Origin: JBBSTY01 sp038235385 | GTDB taxonomy: Bacteria; Actinomycetota; Acidimicrobiia; Acidimicrobiales; Acidimicrobilacustridaceae | Length of the DNA: 15,604 nucleotides | NCBI GenBank assembly: GCA_038235385.1 | Contig: JBBSTY010000103.1 | Coordinates: forward strand, 1-15,604 | Direction of reading: 5' to 3' | Part shown: piece after piece, positions 7,643 to 13,587 of the stretch | Position numbering within the stretch: position 1 is the first letter of the stretch | Layout: every line of letters starts with the position of its first letter | Made by a program: the position numbers and the translations under genes | The notes under the pieces: model-generated | What the model saw: only the letters and a program-made list of their open reading frames with translations | Database searches by the model: none | Told to the model about the DNA's origin: nothing

Positions 7643-9061
7643 CTAGCCGTGCAGGCCCCGTCCCGTGAGCGCCATGACGGTTTCGCCGTAGAGCTCGCTG
7701 AGCGACGGGTGGGGTTGGATGAACGGGGCGACCTCGTCGACGGTGGCCTCCCAGTTGACGGCGAGGTACCCCTGACCGAGCTGCTCGGTGACCCACGGAC
7801 CCACCATGTGGACCCCGATGATCTGGCCGGCCCGGCCCTCTGCGTCCTTCAACGCGATGACCTTCACCATGCCATCGGCCTCACCGAGGATGAGCGCCCG
7901 GCCGTTGCCCATGAACCGGTGCTTCGACACCGCGATGTCGAGACCGGCCTCCTTGGCGCTCTGCTCGGAGTGACCGGCGAACGCGACCTCGGGGTGGCAG
8001 TAGATGGCCCACGGCACCCGGGAGTAGTCGACCGGAAGGGCGGGCTCACCGAGGATGTCCTTGATCACGACGATCGCCTCGGCGAACCCGACGTGGGCCA
8101 GCGCCGGGGTGGCGATGACGTCGCCGACGGCGTAGACGCCGTCCTCGGCGGTTCGGCACCGCTCGTCGACGACGATGAAGCCCCGGTTGTCGACCTCGAC
8201 GGCGGTGCCGGCGAGATCGAGGTTCTCCGACAGGGGCCGACGGCCGATGGACATGACGACGAGATCGACGTCGAGGGTCTCGCCGTCGCCGAACGCCACC
8301 ACCGTGCCACAGTGACCGTCGCCCTTGAGCTCGTGACCGCTGACGGCCACCCCCGTGCGCACGTCGATGCCCCGGCTCTTGAACGAGCGCAGGACGAGCT
8401 TGGTGGCGTCCTCGTCGCACCCGGGGAGGATCTTGGGCAGCGCCTCGAGGATCGTCACCTGCGTGCCGAGATCGGCCATCATCGAGGCGAACTCACACCC
8501 GATCGCGCCCCCGCCGATCACCGCTGCGGTCGCCGGCAGCTCGGTGAGCGAGAGCATCTCGTCGGACGTGACGACCGTGGTGCCGTCGATGTCGAAGCCG
8601 GGAATCGTGCGGGGCAGCGAGCCTGTCGCCAGGACGATGTTGGTGCCGACCAGCTCGACGGCGCCCGATTCGCCGCCGGTGACCTTGACGGTGTGGCCCG
8701 GACCGAGGGTGCCGACGCCGTCGTACACGGTGACCTTGCGCTTCTTGAGCAGGCCGGTGAGACCGTTGAAGAGCTGGTCGACGACCTTCTGCTTGCGCAC
8801 CTGGGTGACCGAGAAGTCGATCTTCGGCTCCCCGGCCTCGATGCCGAACTCGGACGCGCCGACGACCGCTCGGTGCACCGCCGCGGTCTCGAGCAGCTCC
8901 TTGGCCGGGATGCACCCGACGTGGAGGCACGTGCCACCGACCTTGCTCATCTCGATCATGGCGATGTTCAGGCCGGCAGCAGCGCCGTAGAGCGCCGCCG
9001 CGTAGCCGCCCGGGCCACCGCCGATGATGACGACATCGAAGTGCTCGGCCGTCGGAACCAC
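7643..9061 (-). CDS. lpd: Dihydrolipoamide dehydrogenase (E3)
   Basis: This 472-residue flavoprotein reoxidises dihydrolipoyl groups on E2 and passes electrons to NAD+. Visible landmarks are the FAD-binding VIIGGGPGGYAAA (11-23), the redox disulfide GGTCLHVGCIPAK with C45 and C50, an NAD-binding IGGGAIGCEFA segment near residue 190, the second FAD motif VYAVGDV, and the C-terminal dimer-interface active-site pair H451 and E456 in HPSLSE. Length and residue spacing match the family. The start is GTG at 9061. The GGAG directly before it is too close to be an ideal ribosome site, and no better in-frame start is seen upstream. It is the first gene of the lpd-E2-lipB/lipA set. A perfect hairpin ends 12 bases upstream of the start, so translation or transcription could be modulated there. 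Function is secure. Confidence 0.95.
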   Translation of the reverse strand: MVPTAEHFDVVIIGGGPGGYAAALYGAAAGLNIAMIEMSKVGGTCLHVGCIPAKELLETAAVHRAVVGASEFGIEAGEPKIDFSVTQVRKQKVVDQLFNGLTGLLKKRKVTVYDGVGTLGPGHTVKVTGGESGAVELVGTNIVLATGSLPRTIPGFDIDGTTVVTSDEMLSLTELPATAAVIGGGAIGCEFASMMADLGTQVTILEALPKILPGCDEDATKLVLRSFKSRGIDVRTGVAVSGHELKGDGHCGTVVAFGDGETLDVDLVVMSIGRRPLSENLDLAGTAVEVDNRGFIVVDERCRTAEDGVYAVGDVIATPALAHVGFAEAIVVIKDILGEPALPVDYSRVPWAIYCHPEVAFAGHSEQSAKEAGLDIAVSKHRFMGNGRALILGEADGMVKVIALKDAEGRAGQIIGVHMVGPWVTEQLGQGYLAVNWEATVDEVAPFIQPHPSLSELYGETVMALTGRGLHG

Positions 9062-9072
9062 CTCCAGAACCG

Positions 9073-9094
9073 GGCCCTGCGCCGGTGCAGGGCC
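9073..9094 (-). promoter_or_regulatory. Perfect hairpin in the lpd leader
   Basis: An 8-base arm GGCCCTGC at 9073-9080 is repeated inverted at 9087-9094, with a 6-base loop. On the minus strand it ends about 12 bases before the lpd GTG and would fold just upstream of the ribosome-binding region. It could be a leader element, the second half of a terminator pair, or an operator. There is no U-tract after it. The role is inferred only. Confidence 0.4.
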
Positions 9095-9097
9095 ACC

Positions 9098-9123
9098 TTC
9101 GGCGAGCCTACCGGCTCGCCGGA
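9098..9123 (-). terminator. Hairpin downstream of the M23 hydrolase gene, candidate terminator
   Basis: GGCGAGCC at 9101-9108 and its complement at 9113-9120 flank a 4-base TACC loop. C9100:G9121, a wobble and T9098:A9123 extend the stem. It begins about 45 bases after the hydrolase stop codon on the minus strand. No U-tract follows, which is common for terminators in GC-rich actinobacteria, so the call rests on position and stem quality. Confidence 0.5.
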
Positions 9124-9166
9124 CCGTCTCGTTCCGGCCCGGTCGGCGCGTTCGCGAGGCTGACGC

Positions 9167-10516
9167 TCAGCCGAGGTACCCCATCGGATCCACCGCGGTG
9201 CCGTTGCTGCCGAGGCGCACCTCGAAGTGGAGGTGGGGTCCGGTGGAGTGCCCCGTCGAGCCGACGAGACCGATGGTGGCGCCGCGGCCGACGTCCTGGC
9301 CGTTGCTGGCGATCAGTCGGCTCTGGTGGGCGTAGAGGGTGACGATGCCGTTGCCGTGGTCGATCAGGATCACGTTGCCGTAGCCGTCCATCACCCCGGA
9401 GTAGAAGACCGTGCCGGCCGCAGCGGCGGCGATGGGCACGCCCATCCCCACGCCGATGTCGATGCCTCGGTGGAACGTTCCCCACCTCGCGCCGTAGGGC
9501 GAGGTGATCGGACCGCTCACCGGCCACGACAGCGTGCCGCCACCGGGAGGCCGGGTGACGGGCGGCGAGGTGGGCGGGACCGTCGTGGTCGGGCGGGGGG
9601 TCGTGGGGGGCGGCGCCACCGGCAGACCGGGAGCGGCGACCGTGGTGATCGGTGCGGCGGCGGTGGTCGTGGGTGCGGCGGTCGACGACGTGGTGGTGAC
9701 CGGCATGGCCGCGACCTCGCGCTGGGCGATGACCGACGCGAGGTTCGCCTCCTGGGCATCCAACGCCTTGGATTCGGTGACGAGCGCGTCGATGCGGGCC
9801 TCGAGCTGGACCCGAACGTCCTCCTGGCGCGAGCGCATCCCCTCGGCGTCGGCCAGATCCGCCTCCGCCTGGGCCTTCAGCTCGTCGATGCGCTGCTGGG
9901 CCGATTCGAGCTCGGCACGGTTGGCGCCGAGCTGCAGCTCGGCCATCTGGCGGTCCACCATCACCGAGTGGTCGTACTGGGCGACGTGGCGGATCAGCGT
10001 GTTCATGCGGCCGAGCATCTGGGGATCCTTCGCCGCCAGCATCTGGGTGGCGCTCTCACGATCCGGTTTCATGTACGCGGAGACAGCCCGCTCGGCGGCG
10101 AGGTCACGGGCCTCCTGCACGGCCTTCTCGGCATCCTCCACGGCTCGGCGCAGGTCGGCCAGCTCGCCCTCGATCCGGTCCTTCTCCGCGTTGGCATCCG
10201 CGGCGGCGGCGTCGAGCTCGCCGATCCGGGCATCGAGTCGGGCCACCTCCGCCTTGAGCTCGACGTCGGACGCGGTCAGCTCGTCGAGCTCGGCGTGGAC
10301 CTCGCCCGAGCGGGTCCTGGTCTTCTCACGCTCGGCGCGTTCGGTGGCGGCCGGATCGTTGGAAGGCCCCTGGGCCTGGGCGGGGAGCACCGAGACGACC
10401 AACACCGCGAGGACGACGCCGACGAGCGCGCCGCGACGCCGCAGACGACGGTCCGACCGGCGCGTGGCCGTGCGGTGGGCGGGGGAAGGTGCGGGCGCTC
10501 GTTCGTTCGTGGGCAC
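9167..10516 (-). CDS. Secreted M23-family murein endopeptidase with N-terminal coiled coil
   Basis: The 449-residue protein has a basic N-terminus, a hydrophobic signal segment at about 29-46 and a likely cleavage near AQAQG (46-50). A long coiled coil rich in Glu, Ala, Leu and Arg spans about 55-270. A Thr/Pro-rich low-complexity linker covers about 272-326. The peptidase M23 domain covers 328-449. Zinc and catalytic residues are all present: H349 and D353 (HRGID), H397 (YAHQS), and H428 and H430 (GPHLHFE). This EnvC/NlpD-like layout fits a cell-wall endopeptidase working in septum splitting or wall remodelling, with the coiled coil perhaps binding FtsEX-type regulators. That partner is inferred; no ftsEX gene is in view. 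The start is GTG at 10516 with GAGG about 11 bases upstream; the signal segment sits rather deep, so a shorter start is possible. A CRP-like palindrome lies about 50 bases upstream. Confidence 0.9.
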   Translation of the reverse strand: MPTNERAPAPSPAHRTATRRSDRRLRRRGALVGVVLAVLVVSVLPAQAQGPSNDPAATERAEREKTRTRSGEVHAELDELTASDVELKAEVARLDARIGELDAAAADANAEKDRIEGELADLRRAVEDAEKAVQEARDLAAERAVSAYMKPDRESATQMLAAKDPQMLGRMNTLIRHVAQYDHSVMVDRQMAELQLGANRAELESAQQRIDELKAQAEADLADAEGMRSRQEDVRVQLEARIDALVTESKALDAQEANLASVIAQREVAAMPVTTTSSTAAPTTTAAAPITTVAAPGLPVAPPPTTPRPTTTVPPTSPPVTRPPGGGTLSWPVSGPITSPYGARWGTFHRGIDIGVGMGVPIAAAAAGTVFYSGVMDGYGNVILIDHGNGIVTLYAHQSRLIASNGQDVGRGATIGLVGSTGHSTGPHLHFEVRLGSNGTAVDPMGYLG

Positions 10517-10563
10517 AGCTACGCCAACCTCGAAGGGTGCGGTTCCGCCCGCAGGGCCGCCAC

Positions 10564-10579
10564 TGTAACAAAGGTCACG
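10564..10579. promoter_or_regulatory. CRP/GlxR-like palindrome upstream of the M23 gene
   Basis: TGTAACAAAGGTCACG matches the CRP-family consensus TGTGA-N6-TCACA with two mismatches. It sits 48-63 bases upstream of the GTG start of the murein hydrolase gene. On the minus strand the adjoining TACAGT could serve as a -10 box. Cell-wall hydrolase genes in actinobacteria are sometimes under CRP-family control, but here this is a position-and-consensus inference. Confidence 0.3.
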
Positions 10580-10667
10580 TCCGGAGGGAACCCCCCAAAC
10601 TGCACCGATCGTGGTCCACCCCTCACCGTGCGCGAATCGTGGGGGTCGCCCAGGTCTCCCGGGTCGG

Positions 10668-10757
10668 TCACGTCGAGATCATGAGTTGGATCACGAACGC
10701 GGCGATGATCGCCACGCCGCACGCCAACGACAACAGGATCAACTTCCTCGTGCTCAT
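10668..10757 (-). CDS. Small 29-residue single-TM membrane peptide (putative)
   Basis: ATG at 10757 opens a 29-residue frame starting MSTRKLILLSLACGV and ending in QLMIST. It has a short basic head (Arg4, Lys5) followed by one uninterrupted hydrophobic helix, and AGGG lies about 11 bases upstream. It begins 44 bases after the Tim44-like gene on the same strand and ends 151 bases before the next gene, so it fills an otherwise empty gap. That arrangement suggests a real small membrane protein co-expressed with the Tim44-like protein. No family is recognised and the peptide is too short for homology-based proof; chance occurrence cannot be ruled out. Confidence 0.5.
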   Translation of the reverse strand: MSTRKLILLSLACGVAIIAAFVIQLMIST

Positions 10758-10801
10758 CGGGGCGCACCCTACCGGCGCCGAGGGTCCGACCCCAGCCGGC
10801 C

Positions 10802-12007
10802 TCAGGAACAGGTGAGGTCCACGACCATCGACAGCGGTTGGCCGAGCGGATCGTCGGGTCCGGCCGGCGCCGACGGCACGAGGCCGTCGACGACGAGGTG
10901 GCCGGCGGCGTCGCTCGACAACGTGAAGGTACCGGTGGTCCCGACGCCCGGCGACCAGGTCTGCGCCGAAGGCGCAGCACCGGTGGAGGGATCCGGTTTG
11001 GCGGCGTAGGCGACCGACACCGTGAAGGGCGTGGTGGCCAGGTCGAAGGTGGTAGCACCCTTGGTGGCGTCGGGGTACTGCATCGTGACGGTGATGGCCT
11101 GCGACGAGGAGGCGTCCTCGGCCGCGTACACGAGGGTGAAGCCCCGGAGATCGGCGGCTCGGGCGGTGCACGGACCCGAGGTGGCGCCCACGGTGACCAC
11201 GGTCCCGTCGACCGACGCCGTGATCGCCCCGGTGAAGGCAGCCGTCGCCGCAACCATCGGCTCCCCGGAGCTCGACGACATGACGGCGCCGCCGCCGGAA
11301 CCGCCGACCGAGTCGAAGAGGTCGCCGGTGGACTGGTCGACCGCGTACCAGATCCCGAGGGGCAGCACGACGGTCATGAGGACCATGAACACGACCCACG
11401 CGGCGACCCCGGCACCCACTCCCCTCCTCGCCACCGGACCCGGGTCGCCCGCGTTCGTCGGCGGTCCGGTGCGCACCAGCTTCCATCCACCGCGAGCGCC
11501 GCCGACGACCACCCGGCAGTACCGGCACCCGCCGTTGTCGTCGAGGGCCAGGGGCGCACCGCAGCTCGGGCACTCCTGGGGAAGCGGAGCCTGACCCAGC
11601 GCCGCCGGACGTTGGAAGGTCCAGTCCTCCACGAAGTCGTTCTTGCGCTTCGCCGTGGTCACGGCCGCGAACCGCACGGTGACGGTGTCCCAGGCAGCAT
11701 CGTGACGGGCGTCGTAGATCGTGGCGTGCTGGACCGACGCGATGACCGGCGCCTTCGTGGTGCCCATCGCCGTGAGGTGGTGGTACTGCGCGTCACCGAG
11801 GAGCGGCCGGACGGTGGACAGGTCCCCCGAGGCGCGGGCCTTCATCACCCGCCAGAAGGCGCCCTCGGCGTACGACAGGAACTCGGCACCGTTGAAGTTG
11901 TCGTCGATGGCCGTGATGGTCTGCACGCCGGGCGCCATCGCGCCTGCCCACGTGAGCCCACCGAAGGAGATCTGCACCTGGCTGAAGCCGTACTGCCCGA
12001 ACGACAT
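10802..12007 (-). CDS. Tim44-like domain / zinc-ribbon / single-TM protein
   Basis: The 401-residue protein has three parts. Residues 35-135 resemble the Tim44-like fold (FLSYAEGAFWRVMKARASGD, then VRPLLGDAQYHHL, and the closing VEDWTFQR). Residues 146-164 form a zinc ribbon with C146, C149, C161 and C164 (CX2C...CX2C). A hydrophobic helix at about 200-222 follows a basic segment. Residues 223-401 are Ser/Thr/Gly-rich with two cysteines and are probably extracytoplasmic. Bacterial Tim44-like domains are thought to bind membrane-associated proteins or lipids; the role of this architecture is unknown. The ATG at 12007 has GAGGG about 7 bases upstream, so the start is firm. An 8-base inverted repeat lies 81-101 bases upstream, and the small membrane peptide follows. 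The domain call is by pattern only. Confidence 0.7.
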   Translation of the reverse strand: MSFGQYGFSQVQISFGGLTWAGAMAPGVQTITAIDDNFNGAEFLSYAEGAFWRVMKARASGDLSTVRPLLGDAQYHHLTAMGTTKAPVIASVQHATIYDARHDAAWDTVTVRFAAVTTAKRKNDFVEDWTFQRPAALGQAPLPQECPSCGAPLALDDNGGCRYCRVVVGGARGGWKLVRTGPPTNAGDPGPVARRGVGAGVAAWVVFMVLMTVVLPLGIWYAVDQSTGDLFDSVGGSGGGAVMSSSSGEPMVAATAAFTGAITASVDGTVVTVGATSGPCTARAADLRGFTLVYAAEDASSSQAITVTMQYPDATKGATTFDLATTPFTVSVAYAAKPDPSTGAAPSAQTWSPGVGTTGTFTLSSDAAGHLVVDGLVPSAPAGPDDPLGQPLSMVVDLTCS

Positions 12008-12087
12008 GACGTTCCCTCGTCAGTGGGGGGCCCGAGGCTCCGCGCCCGCGCCGGTGCACGAAGCATGTCAGGTCGGACCGGCGTCCA

Positions 12088-12108
12088 CCTGAGTAGCCGG
12101 TACTCAGG
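12088..12108. promoter_or_regulatory. Perfect inverted repeat upstream of the Tim44-like gene, candidate operator
   Basis: CCTGAGTA at 12088-12095 and TACTCAGG at 12101-12108 are perfect complements around a 5-base GCCGG spacer. The 21-base symmetry resembles a dimeric repressor site more than a terminator because it has mixed base composition in a GC-rich intergene. It lies 81-101 bases upstream of the ATG at 12007. The cognate regulator is not known. Confidence 0.4.
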
Positions 12109-12168
12109 CGACGCCGCGACCGAGCGGTCGGGGATCGTCGGGGCCGCACCAGCGCTGACGCGACGCGG

Positions 12169-12204
12169 CGAGGGTGGCCACCCTGGTCGGAGCGGCCACC
12201 CTCG
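12169..12204 (-). terminator. 11-bp-stem hairpin downstream of the SDR gene, candidate terminator
   Basis: CGAGGGTGGCC at 12169-12179 pairs perfectly with GGCCACCCTCG at 12194-12204 around a 14-base loop. It starts about 45 bases past the SDR stop on the minus strand. The left arm overlaps a 14-base self-complementary stretch at 12171-12184, so alternative folds exist. No U-tract follows. The rest of the intergene 12008-12249 holds only the 12088-12108 repeat and a short GC stem at 12221-12235. Confidence 0.45.
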
Positions 12205-12249
12205 GCGTGATCGTCGTGTGCCGCCGCAGCGGCGGTGATCAGGCGTCGA

Positions 12250-13026
12250 TCACTTGGGCTGCATGCGGATGCCGCCATCCACGCGGATGTCGACGGCGTT
12301 CATGTAGCTGTTGGTGATGAGCTCGAGCGCCAGGGTGGCGAACTCGTGGCTGGTGCCGAGGCGCTTGGGGAACAGGACGCCCTTCTGGAGGGTCTCCTTG
12401 AACGCCTCGGATGCCTCGCCGGTGCCGTAGATCGGGGTGTCGATCAGGCCCGGGGCGATGGTGTTGACGCGCACGCCGACGGCGCTGAGGTCGCGGGCGA
12501 CCGGCAGGGTCATGCCGACGACGCCGCCCTTGGACGCCGAGTAGGACGCCTGGCCGATCTGGCCGTCGTATGCGGCAACCGACGCGGTGTTGACGATGGC
12601 GCCGCGCTCGTTGTCGGCGAAGGGCTCGTTCTGCGACATCGCGGTGGCCGCGAGCCGGATGCAGTTGAAGGTACCGATCAGGTTGATGTCGATGACCTTC
12701 TTGAACACGTCGAGGTCGTGTGCCGATGCGTACTGGCCGTCCTTGCCGATGGTGCGGGTGGCCCAACCGACGCCGGCGCAGTTGACGAGCGCGCGCAGCG
12801 GGCCCATCTCCTTGGCGGTCTCGACGGCGGCGATGACCTCGTCGGTGTTGGTGACGTCCGCGTGGCAGAACGCGCCGCCGATCTCGTTGGCCAGGGCGTT
12901 GCCCTTGTCGTCGCTCATGTCGAGCACCACGACCTTGGCGCCGCGCTCGGCGAGCAGGCGACAGGTCGCCTCTCCGAGACCGGAGGCGCCCCCCGTGACG
13001 ATTGCTGAAGCTCCGGTGATATCCAT
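12250..13026 (-). CDS. SDR-family dehydrogenase, 3-hydroxyacyl-CoA dehydrogenase type 2-like
   Basis: This 258-residue classical short-chain dehydrogenase has the cofactor motif TGGASGLG at 11-18, with D36 at the end of the second strand favouring NAD+. It has NCAG at 82-85, a variant of NNAG, and the catalytic S149, Y162 and K166 (YSASK). The FCHADVTN segment, the insertion at 91-106 and the C-terminal VDGGIRM resemble the HSD17B10/short-chain 3-hydroxyacyl-CoA dehydrogenase group, which oxidises 3-hydroxyacyl-CoA in fatty or branched-chain amino acid breakdown. The substrate is an inference. The ATG at 13026 has a weak AGG about 11 bases upstream. The frame stays open far upstream into a HyuB fragment, but SDR homology clearly begins at this ATG. 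It was probably the downstream gene of an operon containing hyuB before the element inserted, so its expression may have changed. Confidence 0.9.
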   Translation of the reverse strand: MDITGASAIVTGGASGLGEATCRLLAERGAKVVVLDMSDDKGNALANEIGGAFCHADVTNTDEVIAAVETAKEMGPLRALVNCAGVGWATRTIGKDGQYASAHDLDVFKKVIDINLIGTFNCIRLAATAMSQNEPFADNERGAIVNTASVAAYDGQIGQASYSASKGGVVGMTLPVARDLSAVGVRVNTIAPGLIDTPIYGTGEASEAFKETLQKGVLFPKRLGTSHEFATLALELITNSYMNAVDIRVDGGIRMQPK

Positions 13027-13224
13027 GCGGCGCAGCCTAGGGGTGGGCTGGCGCCGCAGGCCAGCCGTGTACGGGGGCTCCCCCGGCGGGCCGAACAGGC
13101 GCGTTTCGCCGGCGCGACCGCTCGGACCTGCCGTCGTGGGCGGCCTGCGCTCAGGGGTTTCGGCCAGGTGGCCGGTCACCGCCGCTCCGCGCGCACTTCG
13201 CTGGACCCGAGCCCACGGCGGCAC

Positions 13225-13575
13225 TCCCCACCCGCCGCCGCCGGGGGTCAGCATCCTCAACACGTCGCCCGCCTTGAGTTGGATCGTGCACTTGTCCGGC
13301 AGCGCTTCGATCCGTGACTCGTCGCCGCCGGGCAGAAGCCAGTTCTCCCCCACCGCTCCCGGCTCGCCACCGGCGAGTCCCCACGGCTGCGAGACCCGCC
13401 GTTCGGTGATCAGCGACACAGTGGCGTCGACCAGCACCTGGAGGTCGCGCTCGATCCCCTCGCCGCCGGCGGACCATCCCGCACCGCCGCTCCCCCGCCG
13501 TAGCCGCTGCCGGAGCACACGCATCGGTAACGCTCGTTCCAGGGCCTCGATCGGGGTGTTCTTGGTGTTGGTCAA
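13225..13575 (-). pseudogene. hyuB C-terminal fragment (hydantoinase B / 5-oxoprolinase subunit) cut by element insertion
   Basis: Only about the last 117 residues of a ~500-600-residue HyuB-type protein are here. They begin at the conserved TNT-x-NTPIEALE motif and continue through PMRVLRQRLRRGSGGAG, the VSLITERR and PWGLAGGEPGA segments, and end in AGDVLRMLTPGGGGWG. HyuB, with HyuA, forms an ATP-dependent hydrantoinase- or oxoprolinase-type ring-opening enzyme. The N-terminal three quarters are missing, and a serine recombinase starts on the opposite strand within about 15-25 bases of the break. After GGGGWG the frame continues without a stop for 66 unrelated Pro/Arg-rich codons into the SDR start, so the natural end has been lost or shifted. 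The missing half is predicted to lie past the right edge, on the far side of the element. Confidence 0.8.
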
Positions 13576-13580
13576 CACTG
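13564..13580. other. Putative attachment-site core (attL) at the hyuB/element junction
   Basis: GTGTTG at 13565-13570 and CAACAC at 13573-13578 are perfect inverted arms around a central GT (13571-13572). HyuB similarity, read on the minus strand, runs up to the threonine codon at 13572-13570, then stops; the codon before it is TTG where the family usually has ATG. The break therefore falls on the centre of symmetry, as expected for serine-integrase crossover sites, which use a 2-base overlap. Only one junction is visible, so the matching attR is a prediction. Confidence 0.55.
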
Positions 13581-13581
13581 C

Positions 13582-13587
13582 TACTAT
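13582..13587 (+). promoter_or_regulatory. Possible -10 box of the recombinase gene
   Basis: TACTAT fits the TANNNT pattern and lies in a locally AT-rich patch unlike the surrounding DNA. It ends 9 bases before a GTG (13597) that could be a leaderless start. The upstream -35 region would fall in or across hyuB sequence (13559-13567), so the promoter may be assembled or altered by integration. No good -35 hexamer is seen. Confidence 0.3.

Noticed and set aside
6812..9163. Long plus-strand frame (783 codons) opposite E2 and lpd
   Set aside because: Antisense shadow of two genes with all catalytic residues identified.
12221..12235. CCGCCGC/GCGGCGG inverted repeat after the SDR stop
   Set aside because: The full repeat leaves a single-base loop; the usable stem is only about 5 bp, weaker than the neighbouring 11-bp hairpin.
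12250..13578. One 442-residue HyuB-SDR fusion protein
   Set aside because: The SDR part is complete from its own ATG and the HyuB part lacks three quarters of its sequence; the shared frame is better explained by loss of the hyuB stop.
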